Below are positions 1 through 7,413 of a DNA stretch of 8,155 nt, one piece after another. A program made the position numbers and the translations under genes. Within the stretch, counting starts at the first letter, position 1. The number at the start of each line of letters is the position of its first letter. The DNA comes from an uncultured Corynebacterium sp. Lineage in GTDB: Bacteria; Actinomycetota; Actinomycetes; Mycobacteriales; Mycobacteriaceae. Below the pieces are notes generated by a model. The model searched no databases. It was not told where the DNA came from and worked only from the letters and a program-made list of their open reading frames with translations. The stretch covers positions 1 through 8,155 of the forward strand of contig NZ_CALLDG010000149.1 of assembly GCF_937999985.1 (NCBI RefSeq). The letters are read 5' to 3'.

Positions 1-1729
1 GCTCGCCCTTGGCCCACTTCAGCTTGTACAGCGGCGGCTGGGCCAGGTACACGTAGCCCTCCTCCACCAGTGGACGCATGAAGCGGAACAGCAGGGTAAG
101 CAGCAGCGTGGCGATGTGCTGGCCATCCACATCGGCGTCGGCCATCAGCACAATCTTGTGGTAACGCAGCTTCTTGATGTCGAACTCGTCGTGGATGCCG
201 GTGCCCAAGGCCGTGATGATGGCCTGGACCTCGTTGTTCTTCAGCACCTTATCCATACGAGCCTTCTCCACGTTCAGGATCTTGCCGCGCAGCGGCAGGA
301 TGGCCTGGTACATGGAATCGCGACCGGACTTCGCGGAGCCACCTGCGGAATCACCCTCCACGATGTACAGCTCGCTGAGCTTCGGATCGCGGGAACGGCA
401 ATCGGCCAGCTTGCCCGGCAGGCCGCCGATGTCGGAGGCGGACTTGCGGCGCACCATGTCGCGGGCCTTGCGGGCTGCGTCGCGAGCGTGGGCGGAAGCA
501 ACCGCCTTGTCCACGATGGCCTTCGCCTCCGCCGGGTTAGCATCCAGCCAATCCGCGAGGTGCTCGTTCACGGCCCTTTGCACGAAGCCCTTAATCTCGG
601 TGTTGCCGAGCTTGGTCTTCGTCTGGCCCTCGAACTGCGGGTCGCCGACACGCACGGAGATAACCGCCGCGAGGCCTTCGCGCACGTCGTCACCGCTGAG
701 TTTCGGGTCCTTGGCCTTCAGTAGCTTGTGATCGCGGGCGTAGCGGTTCATCAGAGAGGTCAGCGCCGCGCGGAAGCCTTCCTCGTGCGTACCACCCTCG
801 ATGGTGTTGATGGTGTTGGCAAAGGTGTGGACGGACTGGCTAAAGCCGCTGTTCCACTGCAGTGCTACCTCTACCTCGTGATCATCCTCGGCCACGTCGA
901 AGGAGATGATGGTCGGGTGGATCGCGGTGCGCTTGCGGTTGATGTAGGCAACATAGTCCTTCAGGCCCTCCGGGTAGTGGAAGACGCGGGTGCGCGGGCC
1001 CTTCTTCTGCTCCGCCTCTGCCGCCTTTTCCTCGGCGGACTTCGGTGCCGCCGCATCCTCGGCTGCGGTCTCCAGCTCCTCGTCATCCTCGAGGTGCTCG
1101 CGCTCGTCGACGAGCTTGATGGTTAGCCCCTTGTTCAGGAAGGCCATCTCCTGCAGGCGCTTCGCCACGGTGTCGAAGTTGAACTCGACGGTCTCGAAGA
1201 TCTCTGGGTCCGGCCAGAAGCGCTGCTTCGTTCCGCTACCGCGGGCCTTCTTCACCTGCTGCAGCTCCTCGGGCACAGCCTGGTTGAAGTTTTGACGCCA
1301 CAGGTACCCGTCGCGCTTAATCTCAGTCTCCATGCGGGTAGACAGGGCGTTGACCACCGAGATACCCACACCGTGCAGACCGCCGGATACGGCATAGGAG
1401 TCCGAGTCGAACTTGCCGCCCGCGTGCAGCTGCGTCATAACAACCTGCACGGTCGGCGGGCCGGTCGGGTGATCCTCCACCGGGATACCACGGCCGTCGT
1501 CGATGACCTCCACGCCACCGTCGGCCAGCAGCGTTACGCTGACTTCCTTGGCGTAACCCGCCATGGCCTCGTCAACCGAGTTGTCCACAACTTCCCACAC
1601 CAGGTGGTGCAGGCCGCGCTCGCCGGTGGAACCAATGTACATACCGGGGCGCTTGCGAACGGCCTCCAGGCCCTCGAGGATCGTAATTGAACTCGCGCCG
1701 TAGTCGCTCTGCTTCTGTGGTTCAGCCAC
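1..1729 (-). CDS. gyrB: DNA gyrase subunit B (partial, C-terminus off the window)
   Basis: ATPase subunit of DNA gyrase, the type II topoisomerase that introduces negative supercoils ahead of the replication fork with GyrA. 576 codons are visible. GHKL ATPase domain: E46 and N50 lie in EVVDNSVDEA, DDGRGIP is at about 77-83, and the GGLHGVG lid is at 116-122. The transducer domain carries the QTKTKLG loop near 369-375. The Toprim domain has EGDSAGG from 458 and DADVDG at about 531-536, whose acidic residues bind Mg2+. An acidic, Ala-rich linker at about 212-246 in the transducer resembles the insertion in mycobacterial GyrB. Roughly 107 residues are missing, judged from actinobacterial GyrB length. 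Start: GTG at 1729, giving the VAEPQKQSDYGASSITILEGLE N-terminus typical of the family, with AAAAGGAG 11 nt upstream. It is the last gene of the visible dnaA-to-gyrB series, 110 bp after dciA, and probably has its own promoter at 1771-1776. Confidence 0.97.
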   Translation of the reverse strand, partial: MAEPQKQSDYGASSITILEGLEAVRKRPGMYIGSTGERGLHHLVWEVVDNSVDEAMAGYAKEVSVTLLADGGVEVIDDGRGIPVEDHPTGPPTVQVVMTQLHAGGKFDSDSYAVSGGLHGVGISVVNALSTRMETEIKRDGYLWRQNFNQAVPEELQQVKKARGSGTKQRFWPDPEIFETVEFNFDTVAKRLQEMAFLNKGLTIKLVDEREHLEDDEELETAAEDAAAPKSAEEKAAEAEQKKGPRTRVFHYPEGLKDYVAYINRKRTAIHPTIISFDVAEDDHEVEVALQWNSGFSQSVHTFANTINTIEGGTHEEGFRAALTSLMNRYARDHKLLKAKDPKLSGDDVREGLAAVISVRVGDPQFEGQTKTKLGNTEIKGFVQRAVNEHLADWLDANPAEAKAIVDKAVASAHARDAARKARDMVRRKSASDIGGLPGKLADCRSRDPKLSELYIVEGDSAGGSAKSGRDSMYQAILPLRGKILNVEKARMDKVLKNNEVQAIITALGTGIHDEFDIKKLRYHKIVLMADADVDGQHIATLLLTLLFRFMRPLVEEGYVYLAQPPLYKLKWAKGE

Positions 1730-1740
1730 GGTGGGTCAAA

Positions 1741-1748
1741 CTCCTTTT
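1741..1748 (-). promoter_or_regulatory. gyrB ribosome binding site
   Basis: AAAAGGAG on the minus strand lies 11 nt before the GTG at 1729. It supports the GTG start for gyrB, because no ATG is available at this position. Confidence 0.65.
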
Positions 1749-1770
1749 CTCGCGCGTAAATAACCACCCC

Positions 1771-1776
1771 ATTCTA
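1771..1776 (-). promoter_or_regulatory. Candidate gyrB promoter -10 element
   Basis: The minus strand reads GCTAGAATGGGG. TAGAAT followed by GG fits the corynebacterial -10 pattern TANAAT-GG. No convincing -35 is seen at 17-18 bp spacing, which is common for this genus. The implied transcript start near 1764 would leave a leader of about 35 nt before the gyrB GTG. The 110-bp gap after dciA leaves room for an internal promoter, so gyrB could be transcribed independently of the upstream genes. Confidence 0.45.
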
Positions 1777-1839
1777 GCGCGTCGTGGGCCTAAAGGTGCC
1801 ATTGGACAGGCCGTTTGAGTTATTTGAGCCGTGTTTAGA

Positions 1840-2367
1840 TCATCCGAAGTCGTCTCGCGGCCCGCGTCCTTGCACGCGCAGCTTGCCGTATTTCGGCCGG
1901 CGGATGTTGGGCCCTTCGATCCGCAGCTGTGCCACTACGTCCTCGCCCGCACGCTTGGCGATGGCCTGCAGGATCACGGTCTGCATGTAGCGCAGCTGAG
2001 TGGTCCACGGGGTGGAATCGCACTCGATCACCAGGATCTGCGCTTCCTCCTCGTAGCGCACCGGGCGGGTGTGTTCAGCGATCTTGTCACCCACCAGCTC
2101 CGGCCAGGCGTTCATGATCCGTGCAACGCTCACCCGCTGCTGCCAACCCTGCCGCTTGATCTCGCGCCCAATGAGCGCACCGAAACGCTTCGGGTCGCGG
2201 TAACTACGATCGAGCCGGCCATCCATGCGGGTTTTATACCTGGTCGCCTTGCGGAACGTTGTCTTCTTGTTCTTTTTTGGTGACGCCACCAGTGGCAACT
2301 CGGCCTGCGGGGAACCACCGGCTTTCTTCATGGCGGCGAGGGCTTGGGCTACCGGATCAGTCGCCAT
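1840..2367 (-). CDS. dciA: DciA-family protein (DUF721, Rv0004-like), replicative helicase operator
   Basis: 175 residues from the chosen start. DciA is the ancestral bacterial partner of the replicative helicase DnaB, used in organisms that lack DnaC or DnaI loaders. In mycobacteria the Rv0004 protein occupies this same position. The N-terminal 60 or so residues are basic and low in complexity, with a KKNKK stretch. The DUF721 fold follows at about 62-150, with GWQQRV, AWPELVGDKIAEHTRPV and STPWTTQLR. The C-terminus ends GRGPRDDFG, nearly the same as the mycobacterial GRGPRDTYG. Two in-frame ATGs exist, at 2379 and 2367, directly after an in-frame stop. I chose 2367 because the GAAGGA motif abuts the first ATG but lies 11 nt from the second, the same spacing as in gyrB. 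The gene overlaps the recF end by 11 bp, which suggests translational coupling. Confidence 0.9.
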   Translation of the reverse strand: MATDPVAQALAAMKKAGGSPQAELPLVASPKKNKKTTFRKATRYKTRMDGRLDRSYRDPKRFGALIGREIKRQGWQQRVSVARIMNAWPELVGDKIAEHTRPVRYEEEAQILVIECDSTPWTTQLRYMQTVILQAIAKRAGEDVVAQLRIEGPNIRRPKYGKLRVQGRGPRDDFG

Positions 2368-3670
2368 TGGCCTCGCCATCCTTCACACTGCGTTCCGCTG
2401 CGCTTGCTGCTGCATCAGCAGCGGCTTCTTCCGGGGCATTAGCCGCGGGAGTCTTGAGTTCATCAATAGTGTAGATCTTCGCCACATCCCGCAGGGCTTC
2501 TGGAATGTCCTCATCCACCGCGGCCGTGATGAGGACCTGCTCGGCGCTGGAGATGAGGTCGACGAGGTGGTGGCGTCGAGAAGAATCGAGCTCCGCGAAA
2601 ACATCGTCGAGGATCACGACGGGCTCGACCCCGTCCCCGCGCTGCATAAAAAACGCGGCGAGCCGCAGCGAGAGGGCAAAAGACCAAGATTCGCCGTGGG
2701 AGGCGTAGCCCTTGGCGGGCTGGTGGCCGAGAATCAAGCTCACGTCGTCGCGGTGGGGGCCAAGCAGCGTGGTGCCACGCTCGACCTCCTGGGGGCGCTT
2801 CGTGGCGAAGGCCTGCAGCAGAGTGGCCTCGGCGATCTCGGGGCTCAGCAGTGCCGTGGGCTGATCCGGTTCGCTCACGCCCAGGCGAATGCCCAGTTCA
2901 GCGAGCTCCGCATCGATGGTAGACGTGTAAGACATGTGCGCGGGGCGCGACTGCGGGGCCAACGATTGGTAGGTCTGCTGCAGGTGCGGGGCGAGGTCGT
3001 GGACGATCTGCACCCGCGCCGACATGATCTGTCCACCCAGCGCGGCCAGCTGGCTATCCCACACATCGAGAGTGGCCAGGGCGGATTCCGCATCGGCCTT
3101 GATGTCCTCCGAAAGGTTGTGGATGGCTCCCTTCGGCGCGCCGACAACGAGCCGCAGAGCGAATGCCGATTGCCGCAGTAGGGCGTTCCGCTGGCGCAGC
3201 GCCTTGTCGTAGTCCGCCTTCACCGCAGCTAGGCGCGGGTATCTGGCAATCATGATTGTGTCTAGGAAATGACGGCGCTGCTCGGGCTCACCGCGGATCA
3301 GCGCCAGATCCTCCGGGGAAAACAGCGTGGTTCGCACAACCCCCAGCAGATCCCGCTGGGAATTCATGGCAGCGCGATTAATGTGCGCGCGATTCGAGCC
3401 GCGGGCGCGGATGGCCAGGTGAGCGGTGAGCTCGCGGCCATTGTTCACGGCGGTGGCGGAGATATTGGCGATGTCCTCCCCACGCCGCACCAGGGCGGCA
3501 TCGGTGTTGACGCGGTGCGAGCTTAGGTGGGCTAGGTAACCGAGTGCCTCGACGATATTAGTTTTCCCGTGGCCGTTAGGGCCGGAAAAGATAGTGATGC
3601 CAGGGCTGAGCTGCAGGTCGAGTTCCTTCCACGACCTGTAATTGCTCAGACGAAGATTGGAGACGTACAC
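2357..3670 (-). CDS. recF: DNA replication and repair protein RecF
   Basis: 437-residue SMC-like ATPase that binds gapped DNA and helps RecR/RecO load RecA at single-strand gaps and stalled forks. The Walker A motif GPNGHGKT is at 30-37. The RecF-typical stretch LFSPEDLALIRGEPEQRRHF is at 116-135. TLLGPHRDD is at 301-309, the ABC-type signature region around SHGESWSFALSLRLA is at 324-338, and Walker B VVILDDVFAELD is at 351-362. All catalytic elements look intact. The start is a GTG (VYVSNLRLSNYRSW), which aligns with the conserved RecF N-terminus; the ribosome binding site is weak. The protein is longer than the roughly 385-395 residues usual in actinobacteria, because of an Ala/Glu-rich tail after about residue 405 with no recognisable domain. 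It lies 48 bp after dnaN and overlaps dciA by 11 bp, consistent with cotranscription. Confidence 0.96.
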   Translation of the reverse strand: MYVSNLRLSNYRSWKELDLQLSPGITIFSGPNGHGKTNIVEALGYLAHLSSHRVNTDAALVRRGEDIANISATAVNNGRELTAHLAIRARGSNRAHINRAAMNSQRDLLGVVRTTLFSPEDLALIRGEPEQRRHFLDTIMIARYPRLAAVKADYDKALRQRNALLRQSAFALRLVVGAPKGAIHNLSEDIKADAESALATLDVWDSQLAALGGQIMSARVQIVHDLAPHLQQTYQSLAPQSRPAHMSYTSTIDAELAELGIRLGVSEPDQPTALLSPEIAEATLLQAFATKRPQEVERGTTLLGPHRDDVSLILGHQPAKGYASHGESWSFALSLRLAAFFMQRGDGVEPVVILDDVFAELDSSRRHHLVDLISSAEQVLITAAVDEDIPEALRDVAKIYTIDELKTPAANAPEEAAADAAASAAERSVKDGEANGD

Positions 3671-3718
3671 GGTTAGCTAGAAAATCAACCTCGAGAATTA
3701 ACCTCGGCCTAGCCTGGC

Positions 3719-4903
3719 CTAACCCGGCAGGCGTACCGGCATCAGCAGGTAGGTGAAGTCCGTCTCCGGGGTTGCGAAGTTGCCCTCTGCGTCTGCCTCG
3801 GGCAGCTCGCCCGGGTCCGGCAGCAGGATCGCGGGGCGGGAGGCCATCGTGAAGCCGAAGACCACGCGCGGAGTGTGGATGGCCGCCAGGCCTTCCTTCA
3901 GGTAGCTGGGGTTAAACGCGATGACCAGCGGCTCGCCGGCGAAAGCGCAGTCGAGGGTTTCCGTAGCAGAACCGACATCGCTGCCACCTGCGGAAAGGGT
4001 GACGGTGTTGTCCTTGAAGTCCATCCGGATCTGGGAGTTCCGCTCGGCGACGATGGAGACGCGCTTGATGGCCTCCTGCAGCGGGGCGATCTCCACGCTT
4101 GCGAGTGCGGTGTGCGTCTTTGGCAGCAGCGGGCGGAACTTCGGGAACTCCGCGTCGAGCAGGCGCGTGGTGGTGTGCCGCGACTCCGTGGAGATACCCA
4201 GCAGGCCATCGGCGCCGATGTCCTCGCCGCTGCCAACGGCGATTTCGATGGGATCGGTGTTATTCGGATCCATGGAACGCGCGGTATCCGCCAGAGTGCG
4301 GGCCGGGATCAGCAACTTCGCCTGGGCGTCGGCCTGCGCCGGGTTCCACTGGAAGCTGCGGACGGCCAGGCGGAAGCGGTCGGTGGCGACCATAATGACA
4401 TTCTCGCCGTCGATTTCGACGTGCACGCCGGTGAGCATCGGCAGGGTGTCGTCGCGGCCAGCCGCCACGGCGACCTGGGAGATGGATTCCGCAAAGAGGT
4501 TCGGGTCTATAGTGCCGGTGACTTCGGGCAGTTCCGGCAGAACCGGGTAATCCTCGATGGTCATTGCAGGCAGTTCGAACTTAGACTTGCCAGTCTTGAG
4601 AGTCACGGTAGTGCCGTCGAACTCGATGTTGATCGGCTTATTGGGCAGGGAGCCGACGATATCGGAAGCCAGCTTGCCGGCTACGAGAATCTTGCCGGGC
4701 TCGTTGACCTCGGCATTGATGCGCACGCGAGTGGAGACCTCGCGGTCGAATCCGGAAAGCTCCAACCCTTCGTCGTCGGCGACAATCATCACGCCGCGCA
4801 GGATGGGCTGGGTCGGCTTGCTAGGCAGGGAGCGGGCTACCCATCCGAGGGCGGATGCGAAGTCATCCTTGGGAACAATGAAACTCACTGTTTGGCTATC
4901 CAT
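3719..4903 (-). CDS. dnaN: DNA polymerase III sliding clamp (beta subunit)
   Basis: 394 residues. The clamp forms a homodimeric ring around DNA and tethers polymerase III and other clamp-binding proteins. Three clamp domains are expected at about 1-128, 129-255 and 256-394. Visible family motifs are GFDREVSTR at 51-59, LPMLTGV at 154-160, ATDRFRLA at 173-180, and the C-terminal YLLMPVRLPG that contributes to the peptide-binding pocket. The reading frame is open to 4996, but I chose ATG 4903 (MDSQTVSFIVPKDDF). This gives the normal clamp N-terminus and length, and the extra 31 residues (RRTSRPARPREPQN...) look like translated non-coding DNA. Upstream, CGGAAG is only a weak ribosome binding site. 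recF follows 48 bp downstream on the same strand. Confidence 0.97.
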   Translation of the reverse strand: MDSQTVSFIVPKDDFASALGWVARSLPSKPTQPILRGVMIVADDEGLELSGFDREVSTRVRINAEVNEPGKILVAGKLASDIVGSLPNKPINIEFDGTTVTLKTGKSKFELPAMTIEDYPVLPELPEVTGTIDPNLFAESISQVAVAAGRDDTLPMLTGVHVEIDGENVIMVATDRFRLAVRSFQWNPAQADAQAKLLIPARTLADTARSMDPNNTDPIEIAVGSGEDIGADGLLGISTESRHTTTRLLDAEFPKFRPLLPKTHTALASVEIAPLQEAIKRVSIVAERNSQIRMDFKDNTVTLSAGGSDVGSATETLDCAFAGEPLVIAFNPSYLKEGLAAIHTPRVVFGFTMASRPAILLPDPGELPEADAEGNFATPETDFTYLLMPVRLPG

Positions 4904-4943
4904 GCTCAATCTAACTTCCGTGCTCTCGTTGCTCTTGTGGTTT

Positions 4944-4986
4944 TCGAGGTTCTGGGGTTCTCGGGGTCTAGCGGGCCTCGAGGTTC
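4944..4986 (+). repeat. Short direct repeat in the dnaN leader
   Basis: TCGAGGTTC occurs at 4944-4952 and again at 4978-4986, 34 bp apart, just upstream of the dnaN start. It may be chance or an operator pair. No known regulator site is recognised. Confidence 0.3.
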
Positions 4987-5010
4987 GTCTGATCAAGATT
5001 AACCCACAAG

Positions 5011-5048
5011 CTCTATTTCTGTTTATTCCCTTTTATTTAGAGAGATAG
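5011..5048. other. AT-rich tract, candidate DNA unwinding element
   Basis: A T-rich run (CTATTTCTGTTTATTCCC, then TTTTATTTAG) stands out from GC-rich surroundings. It lies on the dnaN side of the DnaA boxes and directly beside the TAG-repeat at 5046-5060. This is the expected place for the first strand opening if oriC is in this gap. The assignment rests only on composition and position. Confidence 0.45.
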
Positions 5049-5073
5049 CAGTCGTAGTAGGTGTTGTGGATCC
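5046..5073 (+). promoter_or_regulatory. DnaA-trio-like element next to a DnaA box
   Basis: Phased triplets TAG-CAG-TCG-TAG-TAG run from 5046 to 5060. A 4-nt spacer and the box-like TGTGGATCC (5065-5073, 7 of 9 to the complement of TTATCCACA) follow. The order AT-rich tract, TAG triplets, short spacer, box matches the Bacillus subtilis origin unwinding system, where DnaA extends from a box onto TAG/TAA triplets of one strand. Three of five triplets are perfect and four keep the central A. The adjacent box is degenerate, which lowers confidence. Confidence 0.4.
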
Positions 5074-5140
5074 TGTGCACAAACCCTAATCGATGCATGT
5101 CGCACCGCGGGTTCGGGTGTTGATGATCCGGTGGACAAGC

Positions 5141-5169
5141 TGTGAATAACAGATCTCGACTGTGGATAA
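5141..5169 (-). promoter_or_regulatory. Pair of DnaA boxes
   Basis: TTATTCACA (5141-5149) and perfect TTATCCACA (5161-5169) are in the same orientation, 11 bp apart. Both are high-quality matches to the DnaA binding consensus. Confidence 0.75.
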
Positions 5170-5345
5170 CTTCGGCGGGTCGCGAGTTGTACACATCTTC
5201 TCCACTGCTGTTTACCCAGTTTAGGCGCGGTTTTCCCCAGGGGGCGGGGTGCTTTTTTGTGACGCAGCTAACTTGTCATCCTCTGTGGCACACCCGGAGC
5301 CCGCCGAAACCGCTACCCCTTGAATTACAAGTTTGAAATTACATC

Positions 5346-5374
5346 TGTGGAAAACCCTGTGGAATTGTGGATAA
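5346..5374 (-). promoter_or_regulatory. Pair of DnaA boxes
   Basis: TTTTCCACA (5346-5354) and perfect TTATCCACA (5366-5374) share one orientation and repeat the 11-bp spacing of the pair at 5141-5169. A weaker AATTCCACA (5358-5366) lies between them. The recurring spacing suggests cooperative DnaA binding on one face of the helix. Confidence 0.75.
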
Positions 5375-5416
5375 CTCAGTTGAATCCTGTTCTAGTAAAG
5401 GTCAGAGCCTCGTGAG

Positions 5417-5441
5417 TTATCCCCAGGGTCGCTGTGGATAA
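5417..5441. promoter_or_regulatory. Inverted DnaA box pair
   Basis: TTATCCCCA (plus, 5417-5425, one mismatch) faces perfect TTATCCACA (minus, 5433-5441) across 7 bp. It lies about 80 bp downstream of the dnaA stop codon. A similar plus/minus pair with the same TTATCCCCA variant occurs upstream of dnaA at 7448-7479. Confidence 0.65.
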
Positions 5442-5518
5442 CTCGGCGAATCTGGGGAAAACTGTGGGAAACTCGCGCCTTCCACTGCCGCCGGGGGTGC
5501 TGCTACCGGGCGACGAAG

Positions 5519-7273
5519 CTAATCCCGGGCATGGGACTTGATCTTTTGTGTTAGTTCCTGCACCTGATCGAAGACCTTCTTGTTCTCCGACAGGGATTCC
5601 CGCACGCGCCGCTCCGCGTACATCACCGTGGTGTGGTCGCGGCCGCCGAATGCGCTTCCCAGCTTCGGCAGGGATAGATCCGTCAGCTCGCGGCACAGAT
5701 ACATGGCGATCTGCCGGGCCTGAACAAACTTCTTGGCTCTGCCCTTCCCCACCAGTTCGTCTGTGGTCAGGTTGAAGTAGTTCGCTACCACTTCGATGAC
5801 GTGTTGCGGCACGATTTCCACGTCTTGGTCCGCCGGCGAAATATCACGCAGCGCAATCTCGGCGGTCTCCACCGTCAAAGGTTCGTGGCTCAGCGCGCAG
5901 TAGGCCGTCACGCGGATCAAAGCTCCGTCGAGTTCGCGGATGGATTTTTCGTAGCGGCTGGCGATCAGCACCTTCACGTCCTCCGGCAACTGCACATTGT
6001 CGGATTCAGCCTTCTTCGTCAGAATCGCAATGCGCGTCTCCAGATCCGGAGTCTGCACGTCCGTAATTAGTCCGCCTTCGAAGCGCGTCCGCAGGCGATC
6101 CTCCAGGGTGGTCAGCTGCCGGGGAGGCCGGTCAGAGCTCAAGACGATCTGCTTATTCGCCTGGTGCAGTGCGTTGAACGTGTGGAAGAACTCCTCCTGT
6201 GTGGACTCTTTATTCTGCAGGAACTGAATATCATCCACGATCAGCATGTCCAGATTGCGGTAGCGCCGCTTGAAGGACTCACGGGTGTCGTTAGCGATCG
6301 AGTTAATGAAGTCGTTCGTCAGCTCCTCGGAGCTCACATACTTCACCCGCATATTCGGCTGCAGTTCTTTGGCGTAGTGCCCGATGGCGTGCAGCAAGTG
6401 TGTTTTGCCCAGGCCCGATTCGCCCCAGATAAACAGGGGGTTATAGGCCTTGGCCGGCGCCTCGGCGACGGCGCGACAAGCCGCGGCGGCGAAGTTATTC
6501 GAGGAGCCGACCACGAAGTTCTCGAACGTGTAGTTCTTGTTCAGCAGCGATTCGCCGTCGAGCCCGTCGTTGAAACTCGAGGACGGCTGCGGCGAAGAGG
6601 TGTGCGGCGAAGGAGTATTCCGCGGGGATGGACGGTGTGCGGTCTCCTTGTTCGTCCAGCGCGTAGGCGTCGGAGATGGGTTCGGGTCGATATGGTTCTC
6701 CGACGCAGCGTACTGCCCGGCGAGTTCGTCGGCGTCATGCTCCCGACGCCGCGCCGCTTCCTCAGCAGTTTCGGCCGTACCGCTAACCCCAGCCTGCGCC
6801 GCGCCGTCCCTCTGCTCGGCCTTGTTGACCAGCTCCTCTACCTGCGACATCGAAAGGTCGTCTGCGGTTGCCACCGATCCTTTTTGTGACGCCCCTTCGT
6901 GGGTATCGCCGGCAGCATCAGCATCGGTGTGGCTGTCGTTGGCTGCTTCGGCGCGATCCTCGGTTTCCCCGTTAGTGCTGGTGATGGCGAGGCTAACGGA
7001 GAGATCCAGTCGCGTCTTGAGGACGTGCTTGATGGGATCGATCAGGTCTTTCTCGATCGATTCCTTGGTCCACTTGTTCGGGGTCTCCAGCACCACAATG
7101 CGCCCCATGAGCCCCACTGGCCTGACTTTGCGTAGCAGGGAGCGCTGCTTGGGGGAGATCGCCGGCAGGTCCGGATCGGGATTAGCCGACGAGCTATCGG
7201 CAAGCCAATCGTGCATGATGGCATCCCACATGTCTGGGAAGTGTTCCTCGATGGAGAAATTCGAGTGGCTCAT
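5519..7273 (-). CDS. dnaA: Chromosomal replication initiator protein DnaA
   Basis: 584-residue AAA+ initiator that binds DnaA boxes, opens oriC and recruits the helicase. Domain I (about 1-100) includes FPDMWDAIM and the LETPNKWTKESIE stretch. Domain II is a long, poorly conserved linker at about 103-243, first acidic and Ala-rich, then Pro/Ser/Thr-rich. The AAA+ domain III has Walker A GESGLGKT at 284-291, Walker B LIVDDIQF at 344-351, sensor 1 LSSDRPP at 378-384, the RLRTRFEGGL box at 393-402 and sensor 2 RELDGAL at 446-452. Domain IV carries the DNA-binding signature GRDHTTV at 544-550. The linker makes the protein long for the family. The start is ATG 7273, with GGAG about 5 nt upstream. 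DnaA boxes on both sides of the gene suggest autoregulation. It diverges from rpmH. Confidence 0.98.
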   Translation of the reverse strand: MSHSNFSIEEHFPDMWDAIMHDWLADSSSANPDPDLPAISPKQRSLLRKVRPVGLMGRIVVLETPNKWTKESIEKDLIDPIKHVLKTRLDLSVSLAITSTNGETEDRAEAANDSHTDADAAGDTHEGASQKGSVATADDLSMSQVEELVNKAEQRDGAAQAGVSGTAETAEEAARRREHDADELAGQYAASENHIDPNPSPTPTRWTNKETAHRPSPRNTPSPHTSSPQPSSSFNDGLDGESLLNKNYTFENFVVGSSNNFAAAACRAVAEAPAKAYNPLFIWGESGLGKTHLLHAIGHYAKELQPNMRVKYVSSEELTNDFINSIANDTRESFKRRYRNLDMLIVDDIQFLQNKESTQEEFFHTFNALHQANKQIVLSSDRPPRQLTTLEDRLRTRFEGGLITDVQTPDLETRIAILTKKAESDNVQLPEDVKVLIASRYEKSIRELDGALIRVTAYCALSHEPLTVETAEIALRDISPADQDVEIVPQHVIEVVANYFNLTTDELVGKGRAKKFVQARQIAMYLCRELTDLSLPKLGSAFGGRDHTTVMYAERRVRESLSENKKVFDQVQELTQKIKSHARD

Positions 7274-7318
7274 GGGGCTCCAAGGTTGGTCGGGGGTGGC
7301 CGAAAGGTTAACGGGGGT

Positions 7319-7336
7319 TAAACCACGGGTGGTTTA
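7319..7336. promoter_or_regulatory. Perfect 18-bp palindrome in the dnaA leader
   Basis: TAAACCAC-GG-GTGGTTTA is a perfect 8-bp inverted repeat about 45 nt upstream of the dnaA ATG. A GGTTAA direct repeat (7306-7311 and 7316-7321) runs into its edge. As DNA it looks like an operator for a dimeric regulator. As RNA it would form a 7-bp hairpin in the dnaA 5' leader. I do not recognise a known corynebacterial regulator motif. Confidence 0.5.
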
Positions 7337-7413
7337 GCTAGTCGGGCTGTTCTGTAGTTGTTCACGGCTCAGTGCACAGTGCGAAACGCCGATTGTCCTG
7401 CGTTTCCACACAG

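Larger units (their letters stand above)
4904..5518. other. dnaA-dnaN intergenic region, candidate oriC
   Basis: 615 bp without a gene. Perfect DnaA boxes (TTATCCACA, minus strand) lie at 5161-5169, 5366-5374 and 5433-5441. Boxes matching the looser TTWTNCACA pattern are TTATTCACA at 5141-5149 and TTTTCCACA at 5346-5354, both minus. Weaker near-matches are GGATCCACA at 5065-5073 (minus), AATTCCACA at 5358-5366 (minus), TTATCCCCA at 5417-5425 (plus) and TTTTCCCCA at 5453-5461 (minus). Most point the same way. AT-rich stretches at about 5011-5048 and 5320-5346 could be the unwinding element. In many bacteria, including mycobacteria, oriC is in this gap. That this particular gap is the functional origin is inference; the cluster beyond dnaA may also contribute. 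Confidence 0.8.

Noticed and set aside
4904..4996. 31-residue N-terminal extension of the dnaN reading frame, to an ATG at 4996
   Set aside because: The added residues are Arg/Pro-rich and unlike any clamp N-terminus. Starting at 4903 gives MDSQTVSF and the usual 394 residues.
3875..5002. 375-codon open frame on the plus strand opposite dnaN
   Set aside because: Antisense shadow created by GC-rich codon use in dnaN. It shows no recognisable domain and crosses the dnaN leader.
5231..5266. Possible terminator (CCCC/GGGG stem before a run of six T)
   Set aside because: The stem is only four base pairs in a G-run, and no plus-strand gene lies upstream.
5142..5336. 64-codon plus-strand open frame in the dnaA-dnaN gap
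   Set aside because: It overlaps two DnaA boxes, has no plausible ribosome binding site and encodes no recognisable motif.
5391..5400. Second DnaA-trio candidate (TAGTAA) near the perfect box at 5366-5374
   Set aside because: Only two triplets, and they do not continue. The site at 5046-5060 is stronger.
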